Origin: Actinomycetota bacterium
GTDB taxonomy: Bacteria > Actinomycetota > Thermoleophilia > Solirubrobacterales > Solirubrobacteraceae
Assembly: GCA_005788585.1 (NCBI GenBank)
Contig: SYBY01000300.1
Coordinates: 1 to 21,863, forward strand
DNA length: 21,863 nt
Reading direction: 5' to 3'
Shown here piece after piece: positions 14,085-21,863 of the stretch. The translations under genes and the position numbers were made by a program. Each line of letters begins with the position of its first letter. The first letter of the stretch is position 1. The notes beneath the pieces are model-generated. The model was given only the letters and a program-made list of their open reading frames with translations, did not search any database and was not told the origin of the DNA.

Positions 14085-14990
14085 GTGCCTGAGCTGCAGG
14101 TCAAGACGGCGATGGTCCACGGTCGCCCCTTCCGATACGCCGAAGAGGGTGACGGCCCGGTGCTGCTGCTCATCCACGGGATGGCGGGCACGCTCGAGAA
14201 CTGGCGCGAGGTCATCGGGCCGCTCGCCCGCAGCCACACCGTCATCGCGCCGGACCTCCCCGGGCACGGCGGCTCAGGAGGAGGCGGCGGCGACTACTCG
14301 CTCGGCGCGCACGCGGCCAGCCTGCGCGACCTGCTCATCACGCTCGGCCATGACCGGGTGACGGTGGTCGGCCACTCGCTCGGCGGCGGCATCGCGATGC
14401 AGTTCGCCTACCAGTTCCCCGAAACCATCGAGCGGCTCGTGCTCGTGTCCAGCGGCGGCCTCGGCCCGGAGGTCAACCCCGTGCTCCGTGCAGCCGCACT
14501 GCCCGGCGCAGACCTCTTCATCGCAGCGACCGCCTCGGCGGGACGCTCTGTGGGATCGACGCTCGGGCGCGGGCTCTCCGCCATCGGCCTGAGACCGACC
14601 GCCGACGTGGCGGAGGTCGCACGTGGGTATGCCTCGCTCGCCGACCCAGATCGCCGCGCCGCCTTCCTCGCCACGCTGCGCGGTGTCATCGGCGTCGGCG
14701 GCCAGCTCGTGAACGCCGCGGACCGGCTGTACCTGGCGGCCGACATCCCGGTCCTGATCATGTGGGGCGACCACGACCCGATCATCCCCGTCCACCACGC
14801 CGAGCACGCTCATGAAGCGATGCCCGGAAGCCGGCTGGTGATCTTCGAGGACGTCGGCCATCTGCCGCAGCTCGAAGCGCCGCTGCGGTTCGTGGGTGCG
14901 CTCGAGCGCTTCCTCGAGGAGACCGAGCCTGCGACGTTCGACGTCTCGACGTGGCGGGCGCGGCTGCAGCGCCCGGCGGAAGCCGCCTGA
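14085..14990 (+). CDS. Alpha/beta hydrolase
   Basis: From GTG 14085 the product has 301 residues. The start is uncertain: GTG 14034 and ATG 14112 are also in frame and none has a strong ribosome-binding site. The fold is clear: oxyanion HGMAG (31-35), nucleophile elbow GHSLGG with Ser98, acid in WGDHDPIIP (likely Asp232) and DVGH with His260. Substrate cannot be read from the sequence; esterases, haloperoxidase-like enzymes and meta-cleavage C-C hydrolases all share this plan. It lies next to the aromatic locus and converges on its regulator gene (24 bases between stops), so a part in ring-cleavage product hydrolysis is possible but not supported by operon structure. Confidence 0.88.
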   Translation: MPELQVKTAMVHGRPFRYAEEGDGPVLLLIHGMAGTLENWREVIGPLARSHTVIAPDLPGHGGSGGGGGDYSLGAHAASLRDLLITLGHDRVTVVGHSLGGGIAMQFAYQFPETIERLVLVSSGGLGPEVNPVLRAAALPGADLFIAATASAGRSVGSTLGRGLSAIGLRPTADVAEVARGYASLADPDRRAAFLATLRGVIGVGGQLVNAADRLYLAADIPVLIMWGDHDPIIPVHHAEHAHEAMPGSRLVIFEDVGHLPQLEAPLRFVGALERFLEETEPATFDVSTWRARLQRPAEAA

Positions 14991-15014
14991 CGGATCCGCA
15001 GCGAACGCGACGCC

Positions 15015-15779
15015 TCAGGTGGTGACGCCTTCGACGGAGGGCCGGCCGGCCCGCGGAACCAGGTCGAGCGCATCGGGCGCGAGCGCCGCGACGGCGATGC
15101 GCAGTCCCTGCGGCTCGTAGGACGGGTCGACGCCGGCCAGCACGTGACCGACCGACGCGAGGTAGTGCCCGGCCAGCGCCGTGACCGCGGCACCGGCGTC
15201 CTGCGCCTTCACCGCGTCGAGTACCGCACGGTGCTCCGCGCGGCGCTGTTCCCACGAGTCGGGCGCGAGGACGACGTTGGCGTACCGGTATCGCGAAGCG
15301 TGGTCGGCCAGGCGCGCGATCGTGGCCCGGGCCCGCGGCCCGGCTCCCGCGACCAGTCGGGCATGGAACTCGGCGTGTGGGTGTTCGCCCTCGGCCACGT
15401 CACCGACGCTGGCGTAGTAGTCGATCTGGGTCAGCAGCCCCTCCATCGCGGCGATGTCGGGCTCGGTCCGTGAGGCCACCGTCTGGCGGATCGCGACGAG
15501 CTCGAGCGACAGACGGACGACGTAGAGGTCCTCGACATCGGCCGCGCTGAGCTCGGCGATGCGGACGCGCCGGTTGGGCGTCGCGATCACGAGGCCCTCC
15601 TCGTGGAGCAGCCGCAGCACCTCGCGCAGCGGCGTCCGGCCGAGGTCGAGGATCTCGCCCAGCTCGGTCTGCGACAGCTCGGCGCCGGGTGGAAGCTCGC
15701 CGGTGAGGATCATGCGGCGCATGCGCTCGTGACCGGCGACCATCTGCTGTCCGTCGCGATTCCCCCCCGGCGTGCTCAT
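15015..15779 (-). CDS. GntR-family transcriptional regulator, FCD (FadR) subfamily
   Basis: The 254-residue protein has an N-terminal winged helix (about 14-80; LSQTELGEILDLGRTPLREVLRLLHEEGLV) typical of GntR, and an all-helical FCD ligand domain (about 85-215). Candidate metal/ligand residues are His139 (AEFHARLV), His183 (RAEHRAVL) and His205 (AGHYLASVGH). The usual Asp four residues before the first His is His135 here. FCD regulators bind organic acids and usually repress their target operon until the ligand arrives. It is the last gene of the minus-strand aromatic operon; its ATG overlaps the stop of the FAD hydroxylase (ATGA) with GGAAGGA upstream. The likely operator is the palindrome at 19261-19270. 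Confidence 0.93.
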   Translation of the reverse strand: MSTPGGNRDGQQMVAGHERMRRMILTGELPPGAELSQTELGEILDLGRTPLREVLRLLHEEGLVIATPNRRVRIAELSAADVEDLYVVRLSLELVAIRQTVASRTEPDIAAMEGLLTQIDYYASVGDVAEGEHPHAEFHARLVAGAGPRARATIARLADHASRYRYANVVLAPDSWEQRRAEHRAVLDAVKAQDAGAAVTALAGHYLASVGHVLAGVDPSYEPQGLRIAVAALAPDALDLVPRAGRPSVEGVTT

Positions 15780-17380
15780 CCAGCAGATCCTTCCACCGAC
15801 GGCGGCTCGCGGCGGCCAGCCTCGGCGGCGGCGCGTTCGAGCAGGGCGCCGAGTTGGTGTCGCGTCGACGTTCCGAAGACGAAGCGGTCCGGACGGATGA
15901 GCAGCAGCTGGTCAGGATCGTCGGCCCAGCGGCGAATGGTGCCGGCCCGGTCGAGCACGACCTCGTCCTCCCCGCGCCGCGCCGCGCCCACGACCTCGTC
16001 GATGCGGACTGCTCGGAGGCCGAGACGCCGGGCCGCGTCTGGCGCGGCCTCCAGCGCCCAGCCGAACGGCGCCCCCATGCCCACGACGGACCACCCCACG
16101 CCCAGCACCTCGTCGAGCGGTCGGGATCCGCCGTCCGCACGCACGACTTCCGGCTGCGGCAGCACCTTCCCGGCGTCGCCCGCGCCGCCTGAGACGAGCG
16201 CACCCACGTCGTAGCTGGGCCAGGGAATCGGCCAGTGCTCGCGGACACGACTCCGCCACCGGGGCGAGCGACCCAGCGCGTGCAGCACACCGTCCCGCAA
16301 CCGGGCGATCGGGGCGCTTCGCGTGTTGTTGAAGTGGCCGATGTGCATCGCCATCCGCGTCAGCCGCTCGACGTGCGGGCGTCGCTCCTGCTCATACGTG
16401 TCGAGCAACCCGGACGGGGCACCGCCGAGAACGGCGAGCAGCTTCCAGGCCAGGTTGGCGACGTCCCGCAGGCCGCTGTTCAACCCCTGACCGGCGAAGG
16501 GTGGCATGACGTGCGCCGCGTCGCCGGCGAGCAGGACGCGGCCCTGCCTCCAGCGCTCCGCACGTCGCTCGTGGAAGCGGTAGACGGTGCGGCGCTGCAC
16601 GGTGCCGCACAGCGCGGGATCGGTGACGCGCCCGAGCATGGCCTGGATGGACGCGTCGCTGAGCAGATCCTGATCGCGTTCGTCGACGCCGGCTAGGAAC
16701 TCCCACCGCCGCCGTCCTCCTGGCAGCTGCGCGGTGATGTACGGCCGGACGGGGTCGGCGACGAAGATGGACCCCGGTCCCAGCGACGTGCGGTCCCCCT
16801 CGAGGTCGAGCACCACCCACGGGTCCTCGAACGTCGAGCCGACGAACCCGATCCCCAGCAGCCGACGGACCGCGCTGCTGGCCCCGTCGCACCCGATCAC
16901 GTAGCGCGCCTCCACGGCGAACCGCTCGCCCGTGGCGTCCTCCCCCGTGAGGTCGACGTGCTCCGAGCCTTGCGCCAGCCCGTCGACGGTGCAGTGAAAG
17001 CGAGTCTGGCAGGCGTCGAAGCGATCGAGCCCCGCGAGGAGCGCCGCTTCGATGTCGGGCTGGTGAATCCACGCCATGAAGGGGTGGCCGAACGGCTCGC
17101 GTGCAGGCGCGACCTCGAACAGCGACCGGCCGTGCGCATCGCGGGCGATGTGGCTGCCGCCGGTGTCGATCGCACCGTCCATCGCGCCGAGCAGGCCGGT
17201 CGCCTGCAGCAGGCGCAACCCCTCGGAGTCGAGTACCGCGGCGCGCGACTCGGTGACCGTGCCCGCGTTGCGCTCCAGGACGAGCACCGACGCGCCCGCT
17301 GCCGCGATGAGGTTCGCCAGCGCGAGGCCGACGGGCCCCGCGCCGACGATCGCGACGTCAACGGGTTGCGAGGGAGCCAT
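15776..17380 (-). CDS. FAD-dependent aromatic hydroxylase (MhpA-like class A monooxygenase)
   Basis: The 534-residue protein uses FAD and NAD(P)H to add one oxygen to an aromatic ring, usually turning a phenol into a catechol. The FAD-binding GAGPVGLALANLIAAAG is at 13-29, the ribityl/phosphate motif AGDAAHVMPPFAGQGLNSG closely resembles 3-(3-hydroxyphenyl)propionate hydroxylases (MhpA), and a C-terminal thioredoxin-like extension follows as in that group. I start it at ATG 17380, directly before the Rossmann motif; this overlaps the end of the dioxygenase gene by 23 bases, which suggests coupled translation. The true substrate is unknown. Gene order places it between ring decarboxylation and ring cleavage. 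Confidence 0.9.
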   Translation of the reverse strand: MAPSQPVDVAIVGAGPVGLALANLIAAAGASVLVLERNAGTVTESRAAVLDSEGLRLLQATGLLGAMDGAIDTGGSHIARDAHGRSLFEVAPAREPFGHPFMAWIHQPDIEAALLAGLDRFDACQTRFHCTVDGLAQGSEHVDLTGEDATGERFAVEARYVIGCDGASSAVRRLLGIGFVGSTFEDPWVVLDLEGDRTSLGPGSIFVADPVRPYITAQLPGGRRRWEFLAGVDERDQDLLSDASIQAMLGRVTDPALCGTVQRRTVYRFHERRAERWRQGRVLLAGDAAHVMPPFAGQGLNSGLRDVANLAWKLLAVLGGAPSGLLDTYEQERRPHVERLTRMAMHIGHFNNTRSAPIARLRDGVLHALGRSPRWRSRVREHWPIPWPSYDVGALVSGGAGDAGKVLPQPEVVRADGGSRPLDEVLGVGWSVVGMGAPFGWALEAAPDAARRLGLRAVRIDEVVGAARRGEDEVVLDRAGTIRRWADDPDQLLLIRPDRFVFGTSTRHQLGALLERAAAEAGRREPPSVEGSAG

Positions 17381-18251
17381 GTGCGCTCGGCGGGGTGTTG
17401 GCGTTGCGGTGGTGCTTGGGCGGGAACGTGCCGTGGTAGTCCATCGCACGCGGGCCCAGGACGCGCGTGCGGGGGCGGTAGTCGCCGACCGGGGGCATCA
17501 CGCCGAGGCCCCAGTTGTATTCGATGAGCACTCCTGCGCCGTCGAAGAAGTAGATGAAGCGATTGTCGCCGGCCGGATGGTGCCCGGGGCCCCACGCCAG
17601 CTCCTGGCCGCGCTCGGCGAGCAACGGAGCCACCTGCGGGAGCTGCTCCTCGGTGATCGTCCACGCGAAGTGGTTGAGCCCGTTCATGCGTGGCCGCCAG
17701 AAGCACGCGATCCCGTGGTGGTCGTGGTTGCAGTGCCAGAAGCTCGCGAAGGGCAGGATGCGGTCGGAGAAGCGAAAGCCCAGGCCACGGCGCAGGAAGC
17801 GCTCGAACGCCGGCTGGTTGCTCACGTTCACGGTGGCGTGCTCGAGCTGACTCGGCTGCACGCCGGTCTCCGACGGCTTGACGTCGCGTCGTTCCGGCAT
17901 GCCGGAGAACAGCCTGAACCGGTGCCCACCGGGGCCGACCACCGTCAGCGTGCGCTCGGCGAACTGCTCCTCCGGCGCGGTGCTGAGCTCGATGCGGCCT
18001 CCTGCAGCCTCCAGTCGCGCCGGCGCGGAGTCGAGCACCGACGGATGCTCGACCTCGAGACCGATCGCCGCGTATGAGGTCCGCTCGCCGGTCTGCGTCA
18101 GCACGAGCTCGTGATGGCGCTGGTTCGAGGACAGGTACGCGGTGGCACCCTGGATCTCGGTGACCTGCAGTCCCATGACGCTCTGCGCGAACTCGATGCT
18201 GCGATCGAGGTCGGGGACGTCGAACGCCATGTAGGCAAGGTCCTTGATCAT
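17358..18251 (-). CDS. Type I extradiol ring-cleavage dioxygenase (VOC superfamily)
   Basis: The 297-residue protein has two VOC domains (about 5-117 and 135-260), like BphC-type catechol 2,3-dioxygenases. Iron ligands in the second domain are His138 (LEHATVNV), His194 (GLNHFAWTI) and Glu244 (VLIEYNWG). The acid/base His is in HCNHDHHG (His178 or His179), matching the CNxxHH context of BphC. It would open a catechol ring next to the two hydroxyls using O2 and Fe(II). ATG 18251 overlaps the stop of the FAH gene by four bases. The C-terminal tail (after about 255) is basic and Pro/His-rich and may be flexible. Confidence 0.92.
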   Translation of the reverse strand: MIKDLAYMAFDVPDLDRSIEFAQSVMGLQVTEIQGATAYLSSNQRHHELVLTQTGERTSYAAIGLEVEHPSVLDSAPARLEAAGGRIELSTAPEEQFAERTLTVVGPGGHRFRLFSGMPERRDVKPSETGVQPSQLEHATVNVSNQPAFERFLRRGLGFRFSDRILPFASFWHCNHDHHGIACFWRPRMNGLNHFAWTITEEQLPQVAPLLAERGQELAWGPGHHPAGDNRFIYFFDGAGVLIEYNWGLGVMPPVGDYRPRTRVLGPRAMDYHGTFPPKHHRNANTPPSAHGSLATR

Positions 18252-19252
18252 GCGATAACCCCTTCGGCAACACAGACGTTTCTGATGACTCCCAGCCCGG
18301 TGATCTCGCCCTCCATGACGTCGCCGGGCATGAGGTAGCGCCCGTAGTGGGCGCCGTTCCCCGCCGGGGATCCCGTGAGCAGGACGTCGCCGGGCAGGAG
18401 CTGACAGGTCGCAGACACGTGTTCGATGAGCCGGGCGACGTCGAAGACCATGTCCGCCGTCGACTCGTCCTGCATCGGCTCGCCGTTGAGCCGGAGGGTC
18501 AGGCGCAGCTCGCCGGGGTCCACGTGCCGGGCAGGCGTGATCCACGGACCGATCGGGAAGAGCGTCGGCGCGCTCTTCCCGCTGAGCCAGTCCGTCCCGA
18601 CGGTCGGCATGTCGGGTCGGAAGACGTGGTCGCGGAGCGTGACGTCGTTGCTGACGGCGTAGCCCGCGACGTACGCCAGCGCCTCGTCGCGCGTCACGTT
18701 GCGCGCGGGCGCGCCGATGATCACCGCGAGCTCGAGTTCCCAGTCGATCTGGTGCGCGTGGCCGGGCAGCACCACGTCGTCATACGCGCCGACCATGGAG
18801 CGCGGCAGGCCGAGGAAGACGTACGGCATCCCGGACCGGGCGCGCTCGTCCAGACCGGCGTCGAGCTGGCGCTCGAGCTCCGCGGGATCAACGTCACCGG
18901 TCGGGACCACGCCGCGCGCCATCAGCAGCTGCTTGACGTGCTGCTTGTAGTTCGCGCCTGCGCAGAAGAGCTGGCCCGGGGGCTGGACCGGCGGCAGTGG
19001 GCGGAACCCGTCGAGCTCGATCCCCCGGCCGTCGGGCAGCGCGTCGACCGCACGCTGCAGGACGGGTTCGACGTCGTCCCAGCGCTCGAGCAGTCCGCGA
19101 ATCGACACGTCGTCCGGAGACGCGAGCACGTCTGCCGCGGGCACGACGCGGCCGTCGACCACGACGCCGGCGAACGGCGGGAGGTCGTCGTTGCAGAAGG
19201 TGCCCAGGCCGTAGGGACGCGGAGGGCCCGAGGGGTTCGTTCTTGGCGGCAT
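18248..19252 (-). CDS. Fumarylacetoacetate hydrolase (FAH)-family protein
   Basis: From ATG 19252 the protein has 334 residues; a longer frame to 19288 crosses the divergent gene and is unlikely. The FAH active site is visible: NYKQH with His105, DWELELAVIIG supplying metal ligands Glu172 and Glu174, and NDVTLRD with Asp203. A TGSPAGNG motif and GDVMEGEITGLG close the fold. Members cut C-C bonds of acylpyruvates or act as hydratases, decarboxylases or isomerases on meta-cleavage products. As first gene of an operon with an extradiol dioxygenase, it probably processes the ring-opened product. No ribosome-binding site is seen before the start; a leaderless transcript is possible given the 26-base divergent gap. 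Confidence 0.92.
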   Translation of the reverse strand: MPPRTNPSGPPRPYGLGTFCNDDLPPFAGVVVDGRVVPAADVLASPDDVSIRGLLERWDDVEPVLQRAVDALPDGRGIELDGFRPLPPVQPPGQLFCAGANYKQHVKQLLMARGVVPTGDVDPAELERQLDAGLDERARSGMPYVFLGLPRSMVGAYDDVVLPGHAHQIDWELELAVIIGAPARNVTRDEALAYVAGYAVSNDVTLRDHVFRPDMPTVGTDWLSGKSAPTLFPIGPWITPARHVDPGELRLTLRLNGEPMQDESTADMVFDVARLIEHVSATCQLLPGDVLLTGSPAGNGAHYGRYLMPGDVMEGEITGLGVIRNVCVAEGVIA

Positions 19253-19260
19253 GCCGGAGA

Positions 19261-19270
19261 TTGTGTACAA
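19261..19270. promoter_or_regulatory. Candidate GntR/FCD operator between divergent arms
   Basis: TTGTGTACAA is an inverted repeat (TTGT/ACAA around GT) of the t-x-GT-NN-AC-x-a form bound by FadR-type GntR regulators. It lies in the 26-base gap between the FAH and amidohydrolase starts, where one bound dimer could control both directions. A GntR/FCD gene is in the same cluster. Confidence 0.5.
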
Positions 19271-19278
19271 CTTTGCGT

Positions 19279-20238
19279 ATGAATGCAACTCATCCTCGCG
19301 TGGATCTCCACGGCCACGCCATCCCCGCCCGCTACAGGGACGAGCTTCGAGCCCTGCTGGGGGGCCACGATCCCCTTCCTGCCTGGTCGCTGGAGGACCA
19401 GCTGGCGATGATGGACCGCCACGACATCTCGGCGTCGGTCATCTCCCTGCCGCCCCCGGGCGTGTTCTTCGGCGACGCGGCGGTGTCCGTCCGCTTGGCC
19501 CGCGAGGTCAACGAGGACATCGCCGAGATCGTGCGCGCCCACCCGACTCGGTTCGGCGGCCTCGCGTCGCTGCCGCTGCCAGACGTCGACGCTGCACTGA
19601 ACGAGATCGCATACGCCCTCGACGACCTCGAGCTCGAGGGCGTCGCACTGCTCTCGAACGTGGGCGGGACGTACGTGGGCGATGCCGCCTTCGCCCCGGT
19701 GCTCGACGAGCTGCACCGCCGCGGCGCCTACGTGTTCCTCCATCCCCAGGTGCCGCCGTACGCCGCGCCGCTGGCGCATTACCCCGTCTGGCTCGCGGAG
19801 TTCCCGTTCGAGACCACGCGCGCGGTCATCGACCTGATCTATGGCGGCACCCTCGAGCGCTGCCCGAACCTCCGTCTCCAGCTGGCGCACCTCGGTGGGA
19901 CGGCGCCCTTCCTCGCGGGACGGATCGCGTCCCTGGCCGACCGCGAGCCCGAGCTGGCGTCGCCTGCCCCCGCAGGCGCCGAGACGTACCTCAGCCGCCT
20001 GTTCTACGACACCGGCCTCAGCAACCACGCCGCGGGCGTCGCCGCCACGCGTGAGGTGGCCGCGATCGAGCGGATCGTCTTCGGGTCGGACTGGCCGTTC
20101 GCGTCTCTGCCCGCAGGAGACCCCGCGCCGGCACTCGCGGACCTGGGCGGCGCAGTGCGACGAGGAGTCGACGCCGAGCACGCGCGCGCTCTGGTGCCGC
20201 GCCTCCTCGACCGGGCCGTCGCCGGCGCGCGCGCATGA
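19279..20238 (+). CDS. Amidohydrolase-2 family decarboxylase-like protein (ACMSD / 6-methylsalicylate decarboxylase type)
   Basis: ATG 19279 gives 319 residues and begins right before the metal motif. Metal ligands of the ACMSD-type TIM barrel are present: His11 and His13 (DLHGH), His155 (VFLHPQ), His204 (LAHLGG) and Asp271 (FGSDWPF). The block RFGGLASLPLPDVDAAL and the GVALLSNVGGTYVGD block resemble fungal/bacterial 6-methylsalicylate decarboxylases and related non-oxidative decarboxylases. The likely role is removal of CO2 from an aromatic carboxylate or muconate-type acid. The upstream part of the open frame (from 18997) is antisense to the FAH gene and is excluded. The stop overlaps the next start by ATGA. 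Confidence 0.9.
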   Translation: MNATHPRVDLHGHAIPARYRDELRALLGGHDPLPAWSLEDQLAMMDRHDISASVISLPPPGVFFGDAAVSVRLAREVNEDIAEIVRAHPTRFGGLASLPLPDVDAALNEIAYALDDLELEGVALLSNVGGTYVGDAAFAPVLDELHRRGAYVFLHPQVPPYAAPLAHYPVWLAEFPFETTRAVIDLIYGGTLERCPNLRLQLAHLGGTAPFLAGRIASLADREPELASPAPAGAETYLSRLFYDTGLSNHAAGVAATREVAAIERIVFGSDWPFASLPAGDPAPALADLGGAVRRGVDAEHARALVPRLLDRAVAGARA

Positions 20239-21029
20239 GGTTCGTCGACCTCTCCGCGCCGATCGCCCCGGACCCCGCCGACTGGCCAGACCCGCTCCGC
20301 ACCGAGATCGAGTACGCCGACCACGCGGCCGGGGCGCGGGAGATCGAGCAGATGTTCGGCCTCGGGCCGGATCTCCTGCGCGACGGCGAGGGCTGGGCGG
20401 TGGAGACGTTCACGCGCTTCGGGACGCACAACTCGACGCACGTGGACGCACCCCGGCACTACAACTCCACCATCGCGGGGCGCCCCGCCAGGGCGATCGA
20501 CGAGCTACCTCTCGACTGGTTCCATGGGCCCGGTGTCGTGCTGGACGTCACCGCCGCCGCGGACGGTGAGGTCATCGGCCAGGAGGACGTGCAGGCCGCA
20601 CTCGCCCGCGCCGGCCACAGGCTGGCGCCGCGGGACATCGTGCTCCTGCGGACCGGCCGCGACACGCTGTACGGCTCGCTGATGTACCTCGGCGCGGGAC
20701 CCGCGGTGAGCCCGGCTGCGACGCGCTGGCTCTACGACCAGGGCGTCCGCGTCATGGGGATCGACGCGTGGGGGTGGGACGGACCACTGTGGATGCAGGC
20801 GGAGGTCGCCGCCCGGGAGCAGCGATCCGGAATCTTCTGGGCCGCCCATCAGGCCGACCTCGAGTACTCGCAGATCGAGCGGCTCTGCAACCTCCAGGCC
20901 CTGCCGTCGACGGGGTTCACCGTCAGCTGCTTCCCTCTGAGGATCGTCGGGGGCAGCGCCGCGCCGGCCCGGGGTCGTCGCCATGGTTGCCTGACACTCG
21001 CCACCACAAACCGAACGCTTGCTCGGTAA
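20235..21029 (+). CDS. Cyclase-family metal hydrolase (kynurenine formamidase-like), likely 3' frameshift
   Basis: The 264-residue reading frame belongs to the cyclase family of metal hydrolases: the motif [12 protein letters not shown] supplies His65, His69, Asp71 and His75, a variant of the HxGTHxDxPxH signature. Other members are bacterial kynurenine formamidase and isatin hydrolase, which open amide or lactam bonds. The last 20 residues after APAR are unlike the family. Removing one G from the run at 20971-20974 gives the ending APARVVAMVA and a TGA at 20992-20994, which looks far more natural. This is a real frameshift or a base-calling error. The ATG overlaps the amidohydrolase stop, so both are in one operon. 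Confidence 0.88.
   Translation: MRFVDLSAPIAPDPADWPDPLRTEIEYADHAAGAREIEQMFGLGPDLLRDGEGWAVETFTRFGTHNSTHVDAPRHYNSTIAGRPARAIDELPLDWFHGPGVVLDVTAAADGEVIGQEDVQAALARAGHRLAPRDIVLLRTGRDTLYGSLMYLGAGPAVSPAATRWLYDQGVRVMGIDAWGWDGPLWMQAEVAAREQRSGIFWAAHQADLEYSQIERLCNLQALPSTGFTVSCFPLRIVGGSAAPARGRRHGCLTLATTNRTLAR
21010..21027. promoter_or_regulatory. Candidate TetR-type operator upstream of the racemase gene
   Basis: ACCGAACGCTTGCTCGGT has 5-base perfect outer arms (ACCGA/TCGGT) plus one inner C-G pair, resembling palindromes bound by TetR regulators of acyl-CoA metabolism in actinobacteria. It lies 33 bases before the racemase ATG. No TetR gene is in the window. Confidence 0.4.
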
Positions 21030-21060
21030 CCTGCGCAGCACCAGTTGCGAGAGGAGTCAC

Positions 21061-21863
21061 ATGGGACCACTGAGCGGAGTCAAGGTCGTCGAGATCGCAG
21101 GCATCGGCCCCGGGCCGTTTGCCGCGATGCTCCTGGCGGACATGGGCGCGGACGTCATCCGGGTCGACCGGCCCGGCGGCTCGCCCGCGTTCGGCCCGAA
21201 CGACCCGACGCTGCGCGGCCGCCCCGTCGTCACCGCCGACCTCAAGACCGAGGAGGGCAAGGACCTGGTCCGCGCGCTCGCCGCGCAGGCCGACGCGCTC
21301 ATCGAGGGCAACAGGCCCGGCGTGATGGAGCGGCTCGGCCTGGGTCCCGACGACCTCCTCGCCCGCAACCCCAAGCTCGTCTACGGGCGCATGACCGGCT
21401 ACGGGCAGGACGGCCCGCTGTCGAGCGTCGCCGGCCACGACATCACCTACATCTCGATCTCCGGTGTCCTCGGCGCGATCGCGCGCAAGGGCGAGCGGCC
21501 GCTGTTTCCCATCAACCTCGCGGGCGACTACGGCGGCGGCGCGATGTTCCTCGTCGTCGGCATCCTCGCCGGCGTGCTCGAGGCACGGACGAGCGGGAAG
21601 GGCCAGGTCGTCGACGCCGCGATGACCGACGGGTCGGCGCTGCTCACGGCGATGATGTACGGCATGCGCGCCGCGAACATGTGGAACGACGAGGCGGGCA
21701 CGAACCTCCTCGACTCCGGGGCGCACTTCTACGAGGTCTACGAGGCCAAGGACGGCGGCCACGTCGCCATCGGCGCGATCGAGCCGCAGTTCTACGCGGA
21801 GCTGCTGCGCCTGCTGGAGATCCCCGCCGAGGAGATGCCGCAGTTCGACATGGCCCGCTGGCC
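21061..21863 (+). CDS. Alpha-methylacyl-CoA racemase (CoA-transferase family III), partial
   Basis: The gene runs off the window after 267 complete codons. The enzyme interconverts (R)- and (S)-2-methylacyl-CoA so branched or sterol side-chain acids can enter beta-oxidation. The start ATG has GAGGAG 4 bases upstream. The residues His126 (GHDITY), Asp156 (LAGDYGGG) and Glu241 (GAIEPQF) fall exactly at the numbers reported as catalytic in Mycobacterium tuberculosis MCR, and the [12 protein letters not shown] block is typical. This argues for racemase rather than formyl-CoA transferase. A 31-base gap and a TetR-like palindrome separate it from the cyclase gene, so it may be a separate unit from the aromatic locus. 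Confidence 0.93.
   Translation, partial: MGPLSGVKVVEIAGIGPGPFAAMLLADMGADVIRVDRPGGSPAFGPNDPTLRGRPVVTADLKTEEGKDLVRALAAQADALIEGNRPGVMERLGLGPDDLLARNPKLVYGRMTGYGQDGPLSSVAGHDITYISISGVLGAIARKGERPLFPINLAGDYGGGAMFLVVGILAGVLEARTSGKGQVVDAAMTDGSALLTAMMYGMRAANMWNDEAGTNLLDSGAHFYEVYEAKDGGHVAIGAIEPQFYAELLRLLEIPAEEMPQFDMARW

Noticed and set aside
14986..15019. A terminator hairpin at the hydrolase/GntR convergent junction
   Set aside because: The arms CCTGA/TCAGG are only 5 bases with a 24-base loop; the inner CGGATCCG is short and may be chance.
18347..19282. A 311-codon plus-strand open frame opposite the FAH gene
   Set aside because: The FAH active-site motifs on the minus strand are unambiguous; the plus frame is a GC-bias shadow.
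18922..20181. A 419-codon minus-strand open frame over the amidohydrolase and FAH starts
   Set aside because: The opposite strand has a metal-site-complete amidohydrolase, and the distal part overlaps the FAH gene out of frame.
15776..21029. A tryptophan-kynurenine pathway (formamidase, FAD monooxygenase, ACMSD-like protein)
   Set aside because: No kynureninase, tryptophan dioxygenase or cupin-type 3-hydroxyanthranilate dioxygenase is present, and the hydroxylase looks like MhpA rather than kynurenine 3-monooxygenase.

Overview
The window is GC-rich, densely packed DNA with many GTG/TTG starts and stop/start (ATGA) overlaps. Gene content points to a high-GC actinobacterium: a DUF3352-like lipoprotein, a zinc-ribbon RDD membrane protein, an M23 peptidase with a Pro/Ala linker, and an alpha-methylacyl-CoA racemase of the mycobacterial MCR type. 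Thermoleophilia/Solirubrobacterales is my best guess, but this is inference from style and not a database match.

Region 1 (1-2570) holds a secreted M23 peptidase convergent with a predicted lipoprotein. Region 2 (2571-7840) is a tRNA-Phe(GAA) gene with a small integrated element in its 3' half. A 43-bp exact repeat of the tRNA 3' end (2602-2644 and 7798-7840) brackets about 5.2 kb. Next to the right repeat lies a tyrosine recombinase that lacks its N-terminus. Both element ends carry TGGCAGC words in pairs exactly 11 bp apart, which look like integrase arm sites. The cargo is a small acidic protein paired with a HEPN-like protein, a membrane-anchored coiled-coil protein, a secreted beta-rich protein and a zinc-ribbon/RDD/Cys-rich membrane protein. 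No replication or transfer gene was seen.

Region 3 (7841-14990) returns to chromosome-like content: a renalase-like FAD oxidoreductase, a translationally coupled msrB-msrA pair for methionine sulfoxide repair, a large secreted Ycf48/BNR-type repeat protein, a membrane protein with two GGDEF domains, and an alpha/beta hydrolase.

Region 4 (15015-21029) is a compact aromatic-degradation locus. One arm (minus strand) encodes a FAH-family hydrolase, a type I extradiol dioxygenase, an MhpA-like FAD hydroxylase and a GntR/FCD regulator, all overlapping. The divergent arm (plus strand) encodes an ACMSD/6-methylsalicylate-decarboxylase-like amidohydrolase and a cyclase-family hydrolase. Read together they suggest: aromatic carboxylate, decarboxylation to a phenol, hydroxylation to a catechol, meta cleavage, then hydrolysis. 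A GntR-type palindrome lies in the 26-bp gap between the two arms. The cyclase gene appears to have a one-base frameshift near its 3' end. The window closes inside an alpha-methylacyl-CoA racemase gene preceded by a TetR-like palindrome.

No stretch over 300 bases lacks a gene. No CRISPR array, rRNA or intact IS element was seen.
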